Assembly (NCBI GenBank): GCA_012729375.1
Contig: JAAYDE010000059.1
Span: forward strand, 1 to 35,109
Direction: 5' to 3'
DNA: 35,109 bases
From: Deltaproteobacteria bacterium
Lineage (GTDB): Bacteria; Desulfobacterota; Desulfuromonadia; Desulfuromonadales; JAAYDE01
The translations under genes were made by a program, and so were the position numbers. The notes beneath the pieces are model-generated. The model ran no database searches and was not told the origin of the DNA. It saw only the letters and a program-made list of their open reading frames with translations. This document shows positions 14,701 through 24,987 of this stretch, piece after piece (within the stretch, counting starts at the first letter, position 1; each line of letters opens with the position of its first letter).

Positions 14701-17562
14701 TCAGGAACAGGAAAAACCGGCCATCTCTTCCCCGCTTTCCATGACCGGTTGCGGTTTGAGGGGCAGGCGCAGGATGAAGCGGGTCCAGGCGCCGGGCTCC
14801 GATTCGACCAGCATCTCTCCCTGGTGACGCTGAACGATGATGTGGAAGGAGATGGAGAGCCCCAGCCCCGTTCCTTGACCGACCTCCTTGGTGGTGAAAA
14901 AGGGGTCGAAGATCTTGGGCCGGATCTCCGGCGGAATGCCGGTGCCGTTGTCTTCCACCTCGACCACCGCCCAGTTCCCTTCCCTTCGGGTGTGGAGAAG
15001 AATGCGCGGGTTGCGGCGGCCGGCCTGGGTCAGGTTCTGGGCGCTGTTGCGCAGCAGGTTGAAAAAGACCTGTTCCAGTTCCGCGGCCACGCCGTGGACC
15101 TCGCGGTCGAGGGCGAAATCGGTGGCGATGCGGATGTTGCGGAAGTCGTACTTCTTTTTCAGATCGTAGTCGGTTTTCGCCAGGTCGATGGTTTTTTCCA
15201 GGAGCCGGTTGAGGCTCAGGGGGGCCGGCCGGGAGTCGGATTTGCGGCTGAATTCGAGCATGTTGGAAACGATCGCCGCGGACCTCCCGACGGCCTCGTG
15301 AATCGCTTCCAGGGAACGGAAAACGTTGCGTTTTTCCAGATAACAGCGAATCTTTTCAAAAGGGATGGCGCACTCCTGCGCGGTGCGCAGGTTGCCGGGG
15401 AGCGGTTCCCGGGTACGCCGCAGAACGTTCTGCACCCCTTGGGAGATGATTCCCAGGGGGTTGTTGATTTCGTGGGCCATGCCGGCGGCCAGCACCCCCA
15501 GGGACATGACCTTTTCCGTCTGGATGAGGAATTCCTGCATCATCCTCCTTTCGGTGACATCCTGGGAGAAAGTCATGATCCGCTCGGCGCCGTCGATTAC
15601 CACCTTGCGGATGGTTTTGCTCACCCAGATGGGCTCCCCTTGGCTGTTCCGCTCCTGAATCTCGGCCTGAACCACCTCCCCGTTTTCGACCTGCTCCAGG
15701 TAGAGGCGCATTTGGCTCTCGTCGGCCATCTCCACAAAAGAGCAGAAATGGGGGGGAAGGAATCCCTTGATCTCCTTATCGGTAAAGCCGTAGAGATCGA
15801 GGAAGGCCTGGTTGACCTCGAGGTAGGAAAAATCGTCGCGATCCTGGATGGAAACCCCCAGGGCGGTAGCGTCAAAAAGGGTGCGATAGAGATTTTCGGA
15901 AAGCCGCAACCGTTCCTCGGCGTTTTTCCGTTCGCTGATATCCTGGAAGATGGTGGCGAACTGGCCGGGCGCGTAGCGGAAGGCCATCACCTCGAAATGT
16001 TTTCCCAGTTCCCGGGAATAGTGCTCGAAAAAGGCCGGTTCTCCGGTGCGGGTCACCCGGGCATAGGTTTCGATCCAGAAGGGTTCCAGATTCGGCAGCA
16101 GTTCGAGGGCGTTTTTGCCGAGGATCTGCTCCCGGATCAAGCCGGTCAGCCTCTCGAAGGCCGGGTTGACCTCCAGGAAACGGTAGTCGCTGGGCTCTCC
16201 TTCCGGGTCGCAGACGAGTTCGTGGAGGGAGAAACCGTTCAGCATCTCGTTGAAGAGCATGCGGTAGTGGCGTTCGGCCCGGCGGTGTTCGGTGATGTCG
16301 CGAAGGAGGGCGAGGACGGACCGCACATGTCCTCCATGGCCCGCTTCGGGGGCCATGCGGATGTTGTAGGTGCGGGTGTCCAGGGGGCCGTTGCAGGTGA
16401 TCTCGGCGTCGCGGGTTTCTCCGGTGTCGAAAACCCTTTTCACCGCCCGTTCCCAGAAACGGCACTGTTCCTCGGGAAAGCCGATCTCGCGATGGGTTTT
16501 GCCCAGGCAGTCACGAAGCGGAATCGGGCTGTAATATGGCCCCTTTTTCGAGAGAAAAAGGTGGCGGCCGTTGCGGTCGAAGCGCACCACGACGTCGGGG
16601 AGGCCGTCGACCAGCGCCCGGTAGGTCTCTTCGCGGGATTGCAGCGCTTCCGTGGCCTGCCAGCGGCTGAGGGTGGCGCCGATACTGTCGGCGACGGCGC
16701 CCAGGATGCGGATGTCGTCCTCGTTCCACAGGCGCGCCCTTCGGCAATCGTCGAAGCCGACGAAGCCCCAGAAGGCCTCCCCCCGGTGGATGGGAAGGAC
16801 GAGCACGGAAAGGATCTCTTGGCTGGCGAGGAGCGCCTGTTCCGGGCCGTCGATTTCATGGACCCGATGGGCGAAGGGAAGCCGTTTGCCCATGGCCGCC
16901 CAAAGGGAGGGCAGGTCTTGGTAAGAAATATGACGCAGCAGGGGATTGGTGATCTGCGGCTGGATTCCGGCGGCGCAATCTTCCAGAATCTGGCTGCAGC
17001 AGAGGCCTCTTTCGGGATCCTCTTCATTTTGAAAGATATAGGCGCGGTCCGCGTCGGCGGTTTGGCGCAAGGTTTTCAGCGCCTGCTGCAGGTCGTTGTG
17101 GCCATGGGCTTCGGCCAGAATGGACACGCATTCCGAGAGGCATTTTTCGTAGGTCAGGCGGCAATGCAGCGTCGCCTCCGCTCGCTTCTGCGGGGAGATG
17201 TCGCGGAAGATGTGGACCAGGCTGGTGATGGCGCCGGTTTCATCGAAGACCGGATCGACGCTCACCAGGAAGGAGCGGCCCTCGATCTCCAGATCGATAT
17301 TCTCCCGCCGCCCGCTTTTCAGAACCTTGGTCAAGGGGCAGTCGGCGATGAAGGAACGCTGCCCATGGATTATTTCGTGGCACCGGCGGCCGGTGATTTC
17401 GTCTTCCCCTTTTTGGCACTGTTTTTTGAAGGCGGCGTTGAAGCGCAGAATCCGGCCGGTGGTGTCGATCAGACAAACAGCGTCGGTGATGGCGTCAAAA
17501 ATGGCGTGCCATTGGCGCAGGTCCGCATCCTTTTCGGCTTTTTTACGGCTGTCCGTATCCAT
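14701..17562 (-). CDS. Kinase B: PAS-GAF-PAS-PAS-PAS-histidine kinase
   Basis: This 953-residue kinase has no signal peptide or membrane helix. PAS1 (14-125) contains GRRCHEIIHG followed by DCPLTKVLKSG, a cysteine/histidine motif I recall from many PAS domains of this bacterial group. A GAF domain spans 135-300 (AYIFQNEED, LVLPIHRGEAFWGFVGFDD). PAS2 is at 310-425 and PAS3 at 432-545. PAS4 (553-672) is the SIQD module (FDATALGVSIQD, PPHFCSF) seen in A, C and D. The transmitter has [11 protein letters not shown] (His697), the [16 protein letters not shown] segment, and an HATPase with [19 protein letters not shown] and GQGTGLGLS. Its gene begins 45 bases after hybrid kinase 2. There is a weak aagga well upstream of the start. 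There is no receiver, so a partner must be supplied in trans. Confidence 0.93.
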   Translation of the reverse strand: MDTDSRKKAEKDADLRQWHAIFDAITDAVCLIDTTGRILRFNAAFKKQCQKGEDEITGRRCHEIIHGQRSFIADCPLTKVLKSGRRENIDLEIEGRSFLVSVDPVFDETGAITSLVHIFRDISPQKRAEATLHCRLTYEKCLSECVSILAEAHGHNDLQQALKTLRQTADADRAYIFQNEEDPERGLCCSQILEDCAAGIQPQITNPLLRHISYQDLPSLWAAMGKRLPFAHRVHEIDGPEQALLASQEILSVLVLPIHRGEAFWGFVGFDDCRRARLWNEDDIRILGAVADSIGATLSRWQATEALQSREETYRALVDGLPDVVVRFDRNGRHLFLSKKGPYYSPIPLRDCLGKTHREIGFPEEQCRFWERAVKRVFDTGETRDAEITCNGPLDTRTYNIRMAPEAGHGGHVRSVLALLRDITEHRRAERHYRMLFNEMLNGFSLHELVCDPEGEPSDYRFLEVNPAFERLTGLIREQILGKNALELLPNLEPFWIETYARVTRTGEPAFFEHYSRELGKHFEVMAFRYAPGQFATIFQDISERKNAEERLRLSENLYRTLFDATALGVSIQDRDDFSYLEVNQAFLDLYGFTDKEIKGFLPPHFCSFVEMADESQMRLYLEQVENGEVVQAEIQERNSQGEPIWVSKTIRKVVIDGAERIMTFSQDVTERRMMQEFLIQTEKVMSLGVLAAGMAHEINNPLGIISQGVQNVLRRTREPLPGNLRTAQECAIPFEKIRCYLEKRNVFRSLEAIHEAVGRSAAIVSNMLEFSRKSDSRPAPLSLNRLLEKTIDLAKTDYDLKKKYDFRNIRIATDFALDREVHGVAAELEQVFFNLLRNSAQNLTQAGRRNPRILLHTRREGNWAVVEVEDNGTGIPPEIRPKIFDPFFTTKEVGQGTGLGLSISFHIIVQRHQGEMLVESEPGAWTRFILRLPLKPQPVMESGEEMAGFSCS

Positions 17563-17607
17563 GGGTGAAGGTTTTTTCCTTGGCGGTTTCCGGCGGCGGA
17601 TCAGTGA

Positions 17608-20600
17608 TCATATACCCAGTTCCCTTTGCATCATTTCCCGCAGGCGGTCAAACTCGGAGGCGAGTCTCGCCAGAAGATTCTTCGACCTTTCCAGATGGCC
17701 GGCCTGGGCCGTTTTCTCCAGATCCTCGGCGATGGCGCGGAGGGTTTCCGCCCCCACGTTAGCCGATGCACCTTTGATGCCGTGTACCGTCGTTCCTGCC
17801 GCTGAAAGGTCTTGTTTTTCCAGAAAACCGTGCAAAAGGTCGAATTGACGGGGCAGATCCTGCAGAAATTCGCCGGCGATGGCGCATGCCAGGTCTTGGT
17901 CATCCATGAGGCGGGCGATCATTCCCGCCTTGTCCCAAAGGGGCCTTCCGGTAAGAACCCTCTCCGGCGGGTCCGCCGCCTTTCGGGTCTGTTCTTGGTG
18001 CTCCGGCGGCAGCCACTTTTCCAGCGTTTCGATGAGGGCTTTGGGGGTTGCCGGCTTGGCCAGATAGTCGTTCATGCCGGCGGCCAGGCATTGCTCCCGG
18101 TCGCCGGGCATGGCGTGGGCGGTCATGGCGATGATGGGAACCGCCCTGCCGCGGTTTGCCAAGGGGAGGCCGCGGATCTTTCTGGTCGCCTCCAGTCCGT
18201 CCAGGACCGGCATCTGCACATCCATGAGAATCAGATCGTAGGGCATGTCGGCGCAGGCCTTGACCGCCTCCGCGCCGTTGGCCACGGCGTCGGCGCGCAA
18301 CCCGAGCTTTTTAAGGATGCCGAGGGTCACCTGCTGGTTGGTGATGTTGTCTTCCGCCACGAGAATGCGTCCTTTGCGGCCATCGAAGCGGTTCATCATG
18401 TCGCGGGCCTGGTGGCGGGTGGCGATGGAGCGGGAGCGGGGTTTTCCGTCGCCTCCGGAAGTCAGGACGAGGGTCACGACCCCTCTGAACTCCTGACTGC
18501 GCACCGGCTTGGTCAGATAGCCGGAAAAGCCGATTTCGGCGAAACGGCGGGCGTCGCCACGGGTCCCCAGGGAGGTGAGCAGGATCAGGGGGATGCCCGC
18601 CAGGCGGGAATCCGCCCGGATGATGCGGCCCAGGCTTTCCCCGTCCATGCCGGGCATCTGCATGTCGATGACGGCGAGAGAAAAGGGGTCCTGCTCTTCG
18701 ATGGCCCGGTACAGGGTTGCCAGGGCCGTCGGGCCGTCCTCGGCTTCGGCCGGCCGCATTTGCCAACCGCCGAGCCAGATGGTGAGGATTTCCCGGTTGG
18801 TGGCGTTGTCGTCCACAATCAGCACCCGCTTTCCCACCAGTTCCTCGGCGGGAGCCATTTGCAGGCAGGCGGGGGAGTTTTGTTTTTCCAGGCGACAGGT
18901 GAACCAGAACTCCGAGCCTTTTCCCTCTTCGCTGGTGGCGCCGATCTCTCCGCCCATCATCCCGGTCAGTTGCCTGGCGATGGCCAGGCCGAGGCCGGTG
19001 CCGCCGTAGCGGCGGGTGGTGGAGGCATCCACCTGGCTGAACTTGTCGAAGAGCAGTCCCATCTTCTCTGCGGGGATGCCGATGCCGGTGTCGCGGATCT
19101 GAAAGCGCAGAAGAACTTCGGCGGCGGTTTCCGCCGCCACCGCGACGCGCACCGCCACCTCCCCCGCGGGGGTGAACTTGACGGCGTTGTCGCCGATATT
19201 GGTGAGGATTTGGCGCAGCCGGCTGGGGTCGCCGCGGAGCAGGCGGGGAACCTGCGGGTCGGCAAAGCAGCTGAACTCGATCCCCTTGTCGTGGGCGCGC
19301 ACCGCCACGCCGGCGGCGAAATCGTCGAGAAGGTTGGACAGGTCGAAGTCGAGGGTTTCCAGGGTGAGTTTGCCCGCTTCGATCTTGGAGAAGTCGAGGA
19401 TGTCGTTGAGCAGGGCGAGGAGGACCTCGCTGCTGGAGCGGACGATCTCGGCGTAGTGGCGCTGTTCGTCGGTCAGATCGGTATCGAGGAGCAGGCCGGT
19501 CATGCCGATCACGCCGTTCATGGGGGTGCGGATCTCATGGCTCATGTTGGCCAGGAACTCGCTTTTGGCGGTGTTGGCCATCTGCGCCTGGGCGGCCAGT
19601 TCGGTGGCCTTTTCGGTGGCTTCGGCGAGGCGCCGGTTGGATTCGAGAAGGTCCCTTTCGGCCTGTTTGCGGTCGCTGATGTCGTGGATGATGGAGTGCA
19701 GCAGAACCTTGCCCTTGGTCTCGATGCGGCTGCTGAAGACCTCTACGTCGCGAATGCCGCCGTCGGCCCGCCGATGGCGGAACTCAAAGTGGATGCGTTC
19801 CTGTCCCCTGGCCTTGGCCATCTCCGCCTTGACCTCCTCGGCGGAGAGGATGTTGATCTTCTGGATGGTCATCTTTCGGAGCTGCTCCTGTGACCAGCCG
19901 TAATAGCGGGCGGCGGCGGCATTGGCGTCGATGATGCGGCCGTCGGCGGGATCGATGAGAAGCTTGATGGCGGCGTGCTGTTCAAAGAGGTTGCGGAACA
20001 TGGCCTCGCTTTCCTGGAGGCTTTCTTCGGCCCGTTTCTGCTCCACGATGTGCCAGGTTACGTCGGCCAGGTAGGAAACGGCCTTCAGATCAGCCTCGGA
20101 ATAGTCCGTCGGCTTGTTGCCGACGCCGAGAATGGCGACGATGCGGTTGTCGCGGAGAACCGGGACGACCAACTCGCGGACCACGGCGGGGTGCCCCGGG
20201 GGCAGCCCTTTCTTGTGGGGCAGTGCGGCGTAGTCGTTATGGATCACCGCCTTGCGCTGGTGCACGCAATCTACCCAGACACCGGCCTGGTCGATGGCGT
20301 AATGGAGCCCTTTCCCCGGAGCCTTGCAGAAATGGGTGAGGGTCGCCGTCGACCATTGCTGCAGGGACAGGGTTTTCTGATCGGCAGCGACGAAGTGATA
20401 GAAGCCGATGGGGCTGTTCACCAAAGCGCCGACCTCGTCCAGGGCCCGCTGCAGCAATTCGTCAAGGGTATGGGCGGCGGCGAATTCGATGAGACGGAGG
20501 CGGATGTTGTTGAGGCGTTCGGCCTGTTTCTGGGCGGTGATATCGATGCCCTGTTCGATGATGCGGACCAGGTGTCCGGCGCTGTTGAAAACGGGATGGG

Positions 20601-21708
20601 CGTGCAGTTCGATATAGGTGGGGTTGCCCGCTTCGTCCCAATGTTCATGCTCGACGATGGCCGGCTTGCCCGTCCGCCGGACCGCGGTCAGGGGGCAGGG
20701 GTGCCGGTCGCTGCCGCAGGGGGTGTTCCGGCCATGGGAAACCTGGTGACATTTCCGCCCTACCGCGTCCTTGCCAAAGGCCTCGTTGGCCATTTCCACG
20801 GTGTAATCCTCGATGTTGATAACGGCGAAGGGGTTGGTCAGGGCGTGGATGGTGGTGCGCAGAAACTCCTCGTTTTCGGCGATGCGGCGCTGTTGCCGGT
20901 ATTCCTCGGTCACGTCCCGGAAGACGAGGACGGTGCCGATCACGTGCCCGGCCTGGTCGCGAATCGGCGCACAGCTGTCGGCGATCTGGTATTCCTCCCC
21001 GTGGCGGGCGATGAGGGCGGTGTGGTTGGCCAGGCCGAGCACCTGCCCGCTGCGCAGCACCTTGGCCACCGGATTGACGGCCGGCTTGCGGGTATGGGCG
21101 TTGACGATGTGAAACACCTCGGTCAGGAGCCGTCCCGCCGCCTCCCGCTCCGGCCACCCGGTCAGCTTGGCGGCGACGGGATTCATGCGGGTGATGCGCC
21201 CCGCGCCGTCGGTGGCGATGACGGCGTCGCCGATGGATTGAAAGGTGGCGCGGTAGGTTTCTTCGCTTTCCCGCACCTTTTCTTCGGCCGTCTTGGCGGC
21301 GGTGATGTCGTCGGTAACGAGGATCGCCCAGGGCTCCCCTTTCATCTCCAGGGGGCTGACCCGGTATTTGATCCAGAGGTGGGGAAGGCCGGGGTCGCGG
21401 AACAGCTTTTCTTCGCCTTCCACCGGGGAGTCCGTGGCCGCTCCGAGAACGTTCTCCAGGCCGTTGGCCAAGGGGCACGAGGGGCATTGGGGGGAGTATC
21501 CGCAGCCCCGCGGGTCGCGGTGGCGGTGGCGGCAGGCGATGAATTCACCGCAGGAAAGGGGTTGGTGGCCGCTGTCGACCCCGAAAAAGGTGGCCGCCTC
21601 CCTGTTATTGTAGACAATGTGTTTTTGTTTATTAAAAACAATAATGGCAACCGGCGAGGCGGCCATGATCTGGTGGAGTCTTTTTTCGCCGTTTTCCCAT
21701 GGGTGCAT
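17608..21708 (-). CDS. Hybrid histidine kinase 2: PAS-PAS-PAS-GAF-PAS-HK-REC-REC-HPt
   Basis: At 1366 residues this is the longest protein here, with no membrane helix. PAS1 (8-137) carries Cys53, 59, 69, 75 and 78 (C-x5-C-x9-C-x5-C-x2-C), then [13 protein letters not shown]2 is at 150-268. PAS3 (280-395) carries [10 protein letters not shown] with [11 protein letters not shown]. The GAF domain (400-560) contains [21 protein letters not shown], and PAS4 is at 567-682. HisKA is [15 protein letters not shown] (His724). The HATPase includes DTGIGI and [11 protein letters not shown]1 has Asp1015, REC2 Asp1163, and HPt VHGIKGAS His1309. The back half parallels hybrid kinase 1 domain for domain, so the two are paralogs with different sensors. 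The ATG at 21708 is chosen; a longer frame begins with TTG. The ggaagga is about 11 bases upstream, a little far. Confidence 0.93.
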   Translation of the reverse strand: MHPWENGEKRLHQIMAASPVAIIVFNKQKHIVYNNREAATFFGVDSGHQPLSCGEFIACRHRHRDPRGCGYSPQCPSCPLANGLENVLGAATDSPVEGEEKLFRDPGLPHLWIKYRVSPLEMKGEPWAILVTDDITAAKTAEEKVRESEETYRATFQSIGDAVIATDGAGRITRMNPVAAKLTGWPEREAAGRLLTEVFHIVNAHTRKPAVNPVAKVLRSGQVLGLANHTALIARHGEEYQIADSCAPIRDQAGHVIGTVLVFRDVTEEYRQQRRIAENEEFLRTTIHALTNPFAVINIEDYTVEMANEAFGKDAVGRKCHQVSHGRNTPCGSDRHPCPLTAVRRTGKPAIVEHEHWDEAGNPTYIELHAHPVFNSAGHLVRIIEQGIDITAQKQAERLNNIRLRLIEFAAAHTLDELLQRALDEVGALVNSPIGFYHFVAADQKTLSLQQWSTATLTHFCKAPGKGLHYAIDQAGVWVDCVHQRKAVIHNDYAALPHKKGLPPGHPAVVRELVVPVLRDNRIVAILGVGNKPTDYSEADLKAVSYLADVTWHIVEQKRAEESLQESEAMFRNLFEQHAAIKLLIDPADGRIIDANAAAARYYGWSQEQLRKMTIQKINILSAEEVKAEMAKARGQERIHFEFRHRRADGGIRDVEVFSSRIETKGKVLLHSIIHDISDRKQAERDLLESNRRLAEATEKATELAAQAQMANTAKSEFLANMSHEIRTPMNGVIGMTGLLLDTDLTDEQRHYAEIVRSSSEVLLALLNDILDFSKIEAGKLTLETLDFDLSNLLDDFAAGVAVRAHDKGIEFSCFADPQVPRLLRGDPSRLRQILTNIGDNAVKFTPAGEVAVRVAVAAETAAEVLLRFQIRDTGIGIPAEKMGLLFDKFSQVDASTTRRYGGTGLGLAIARQLTGMMGGEIGATSEEGKGSEFWFTCRLEKQNSPACLQMAPAEELVGKRVLIVDDNATNREILTIWLGGWQMRPAEAEDGPTALATLYRAIEEQDPFSLAVIDMQMPGMDGESLGRIIRADSRLAGIPLILLTSLGTRGDARRFAEIGFSGYLTKPVRSQEFRGVVTLVLTSGGDGKPRSRSIATRHQARDMMNRFDGRKGRILVAEDNITNQQVTLGILKKLGLRADAVANGAEAVKACADMPYDLILMDVQMPVLDGLEATRKIRGLPLANRGRAVPIIAMTAHAMPGDREQCLAAGMNDYLAKPATPKALIETLEKWLPPEHQEQTRKAADPPERVLTGRPLWDKAGMIARLMDDQDLACAIAGEFLQDLPRQFDLLHGFLEKQDLSAAGTTVHGIKGASANVGAETLRAIAEDLEKTAQAGHLERSKNLLARLASEFDRLREMMQRELGI

Positions 21709-21901
21709 TTGATTCTGGTTCCTTCCCGATCGAAAAATTTCTTTTTTCTGCCGATTCCGCAAGCGAGGTCACAGGATTTTCTCCGGCCGGCGGGAGGACG
21801 CCTTTCCCGTTTTTTTTCGGCGCAGTGGACCGGTGCCTTTATCTTGATCCAGGTGATTTTTATATTTTATTCGCAAAGTGGTTTCCTTTTCAATTCAGGG
21901 T

Positions 21902-24900
21902 TCACCATTTTTGGGTCAAGGGCAGGCGGAGGATGAAGCGGGTGTAGGCATCCGTTTCGGATTCGACCCGAATCTCGCCGTGATGGCGTTCGACGATGAT
22001 GTGAAAGGAGATGGAAAGTCCCAGCCCGGTTCCGACGCCGATCTCCTTGGTGGTGAAAAAGGGATCGAAGATCTTTGGCCGGATCTCCGGGGGGATGCCG
22101 GTGCCGTTGTCCTCCACCTCGACCACCGCCCATCCCCCATCCCGGCGCGTGCGCAAAATGATGCGCGGTTCTTCGCGGGCGGCCTGGGTCAGGTTCTGGG
22201 CGCTGTTGCGCAGCAGGTTGAGAAAGACCTGCTCCAGTTCCGAGGCGACGCAGGGGACCGGCTCCCGCAAGTTAAAATCGGTATCGATGCGGATGTTGCG
22301 GAAATCAAACTTCTTTTTCAGATCGTAATCGGTTGCCGCCAGTTCGACGGTCTTTTCGATGAGGCGGTTGAGGTCGTGGGGACTGGGGCTGGCTTCGGGC
22401 TTGCGGGCGAATTCGAGCATGGTGGTGACAATGCCGGCGGAGCGGTGGACCGCCTCGCGGATGGCTTCCAGGGAGCGGTAGACATTGCGCTTTTCGAGAT
22501 AGCTGGTTAGCCCGGCGAAGGAAACGGCGCACGCCGCCGCCGTTTCCAGGTTGGCGGGCAGGGGCTCGCGGGTGCGGCGCAGGACGTTCTGCACTCCCTG
22601 GGAGATGATGCCCAGGGGATTGTTGATCTCGTGGGCCATGCCCGCCGCCAGCACCCCCAGGGACATCACCTTTTCATTGTGGATCATGAAATCCTGCATC
22701 TGCCTTTTTTCGGTGATGTCCTGGGCGAAGGTCATGATCCGCTCCGCGCCGTGGAGGGTCACCTTGCGGATGGTTTTGTTCATCCATATCGGTTCCCCGC
22801 GATGGTTGAGGTCGCGGATCTCGGCATGGACCACTTCCCCCCTGGTCACCTGTTCCAGGTAGCCGCGGATCTGGTCTTCGTCGGCGGCCTTAAAAAAAGT
22901 GCAGAAATGGGGGGGCTTGAGTCCCTTGACCGACTCGGCGCTGAAACCGTGGAGGTTGAGAAAGGCCTGGTTGACCTCGATGAAGGAGAAATCCCGGCAA
23001 TCCTGGATGGAAAGCCCCAGGGGCGTGGCATCGAAAAGGGTATGGTAGAGGGATTCGGAGATCTGGAGTTTTTCCTCGGCCTGTTTGCGTTCGATGATCT
23101 CGCCGATGAGGCGGGCCGAAACCCGGAGCCGTTTCTTGGCCAGTTCGATGATGAAGGGGGGCCTGGTTTCGTAGGCCCTGGCCCCGCGCTGCAGGTCGTC
23201 AAAGCTCACCTGGAAGCGCTGGGCCAACTCCTTCAGTTGGAGGGCGTCGCGGGGCGGGTCGCCGTAGCCGATGTTGATGGCGCCGACGACCTCCCCGCCG
23301 ACGAAGATCGGCACCGCGTAGAGGCGCAGACCGCCGGCACAGGGGGATTCGAAGGGTTCCCCGCGTTCAATGGCCGTTTTCGCATTGACGGTCCAGCAGG
23401 ATTCGTGGCAGAGCCATTTTCCGCTGGCCAACGCCTGCCGGTTGTCGTCCGTTTGGCACAGCCGGTAGGAGGCCGCATCCAGGAAATGACACCATTCCGA
23501 GGTAAACATGCCGAGGGCGTAATCACCGTTCTTTTCGTGGATCGCGGCGGAGGTTTCCAGCAGGTCGAGGAAATCGGAAACGATGTCGGTCAGCATCCGG
23601 TGCCCGACCCGGTTAAGGATCACTCCTTTTTCGTTGTGCGCGGTGAGGTCGCCGTAAAAGGGAAGTTGCAGCTTCGCTTCGAGGGGCGGCTTGCGGGTGA
23701 AGAGCCATTCGATGCGGCGCAGCTCTTTTTCGTTCTTGATCGCCTCCGCCGATTTGATGACCGTGTCCATGAGCAGGGTCAGGTCGATGGTGTCGGTTTT
23801 ATGGTAATCCGTTGCTTTGTTGGCGACGCCGACAACGGCAATGATCCTCTTGTTGAGAAAGATGGGCACGGTGAGAAAGCGCCGCAACGGGACGTGCCCC
23901 TTGGGGACCCCCTTTTTAAAGGGATTGGGGGCCTCAAAGTCGTTGATGAGGATCGGCTTCGCCTGGCGTACCGCTTCCCCCCAGAGGCCCGTTTTATCGA
24001 GCTCATAGCAGGTCGGGTAGTCGGCAACGGAGCACTCCTCCATGACCCCTTTGGACCAGGTGTTGAGGATAAGCTCCCGGCGTCCCTCGTCGTAGGTGAA
24101 GATGTAGCCGATCTTGCTGCGGGTCAGGCCGATGGCCTTTTCCAGGGCATGGTCGAGAAAGTCCTGAAGACTCTGGGAGCGGTACTGAAGCACCTCGATC
24201 ATGGCCGTCAAGCGGTCGGCGTTGCGCCGGTTTTCCTCCTGCGTCTGTTTGAGGGGAGTGATGTCGGTGGCGACGCCGTCCCAGAGGATCTTTCCCTCCC
24301 CGGTGCGCCGCGGATGGGAGCAGAGTTTCAGCCAGCGTCTCTGGCCGTCGGTGCGGCAAATCGGCAGTTCAAAGGAAAAGTCGGCCAGGTTTTGGCGGCT
24401 GTCGATTTCCATGTCCAGAAGTGTCCGCATGGTTTCTGGGGCCACCTGCCGGTAAAGGAGCCCCGGATCGCGCAGGACGGCTTCGGCCGTCACGCCATGA
24501 AGCCTTTCGACACCGCTGCTGAGGTACAGGAAATGGGGGTATCCTTCCGCGTTCTTGACACACTGGTAGACGTAACTGTCGGGCAGGTTGTCGCCGAGAA
24601 GGCGCAGCTGTTCCTCACTGCGGGCCTTGGCCGCGAGGGATTTTTCCCGGGCCGCCAGTTCGGCGTGGAGTTCGATGGCCAGAAGCAGGGCGGTGACCAG
24701 AACGAAGGCCCAACCCTTGTAGACGGACCATCGGGTGTGCGTGGCCGGGTCGAGGGCCAGGAGGTTCAGCAGCCAGTCGGAGAGAATGATCCACAGGCCG
24801 GCCGCGACGATGTAACAGCAAACGATGCGGGCCGCCGTCGGCAGGCTGCGATCCTTGGAAGCAATTGGCTTGTCTTCGTCGCCGCCGGTGGGGGCACCAG

Positions 24901-24913
24901 GTCTCTGGGTCAT
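21902..24913 (-). CDS. Kinase C: membrane kinase with PAS, GAF, PocR-like and PAS domains
   Basis: This protein has 1003 residues. Two N-terminal membrane helices (about 27-54 and 64-84) bracket a short loop with no periplasmic domain. PAS1 is at 100-220 and a GAF domain at 235-395 ([18 protein letters not shown]). About 420-594 resembles the PocR sensory domain: Cys475, 486, 502, 506 and 525 occur in [19 protein letters not shown] and [14 protein letters not shown]. The SIQD PAS module (615-735; PPHFCTF) precedes the transmitter, with [11 protein letters not shown] (His761) and an HATPase with [16 protein letters not shown] and GVGTGLGLS. The PocR family is described as binding propanediol-like or hydrocarbon derivatives; whether this copy does is unknown. 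ATG 24913 has agagagga five to six bases upstream, while ATG 24919 is too close to it. Confidence 0.9.
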   Translation of the reverse strand: MTQRPGAPTGGDEDKPIASKDRSLPTAARIVCCYIVAAGLWIILSDWLLNLLALDPATHTRWSVYKGWAFVLVTALLLAIELHAELAAREKSLAAKARSEEQLRLLGDNLPDSYVYQCVKNAEGYPHFLYLSSGVERLHGVTAEAVLRDPGLLYRQVAPETMRTLLDMEIDSRQNLADFSFELPICRTDGQRRWLKLCSHPRRTGEGKILWDGVATDITPLKQTQEENRRNADRLTAMIEVLQYRSQSLQDFLDHALEKAIGLTRSKIGYIFTYDEGRRELILNTWSKGVMEECSVADYPTCYELDKTGLWGEAVRQAKPILINDFEAPNPFKKGVPKGHVPLRRFLTVPIFLNKRIIAVVGVANKATDYHKTDTIDLTLLMDTVIKSAEAIKNEKELRRIEWLFTRKPPLEAKLQLPFYGDLTAHNEKGVILNRVGHRMLTDIVSDFLDLLETSAAIHEKNGDYALGMFTSEWCHFLDAASYRLCQTDDNRQALASGKWLCHESCWTVNAKTAIERGEPFESPCAGGLRLYAVPIFVGGEVVGAINIGYGDPPRDALQLKELAQRFQVSFDDLQRGARAYETRPPFIIELAKKRLRVSARLIGEIIERKQAEEKLQISESLYHTLFDATPLGLSIQDCRDFSFIEVNQAFLNLHGFSAESVKGLKPPHFCTFFKAADEDQIRGYLEQVTRGEVVHAEIRDLNHRGEPIWMNKTIRKVTLHGAERIMTFAQDITEKRQMQDFMIHNEKVMSLGVLAAGMAHEINNPLGIISQGVQNVLRRTREPLPANLETAAACAVSFAGLTSYLEKRNVYRSLEAIREAVHRSAGIVTTMLEFARKPEASPSPHDLNRLIEKTVELAATDYDLKKKFDFRNIRIDTDFNLREPVPCVASELEQVFLNLLRNSAQNLTQAAREEPRIILRTRRDGGWAVVEVEDNGTGIPPEIRPKIFDPFFTTKEIGVGTGLGLSISFHIIVERHHGEIRVESETDAYTRFILRLPLTQKW
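22566..22642. repeat. H-box DNA repeat, copy in kinase C
   Basis: This 77-base segment encodes the transmitter H-box ([11 protein letters not shown] to RRTRE). It matches the copies in kinases D and E at 76 of 77 positions by direct reading. Confidence 0.85.
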
Positions 24914-24987
24914 TTCCATCCTCTCTTGGGGATCTGTTTTCGTCCCCGGTTCGTTTGTGGCGGGAACAGGGCTGAAGTGCCACGACT

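Noticed and set aside
14695..17568. Very long open frame (957 codons) on the plus strand opposite kinase B; similar ones at 31180-34284, 22631-25108, 10837-13002, 17812-19893 and 19975-21936
   Set aside because: They mirror minus-strand kinase genes whose domains and motifs are unmistakable. The plus-strand products show no recognisable domains, and high GC suppresses stop codons in the opposite frames.
21709..21901. AT-rich 193-base gap before hybrid kinase 2 with a TATAAA-like string on the minus strand
   Set aside because: No matching -35 element or sigma-54 site could be placed; an internal promoter is possible but unsupported.
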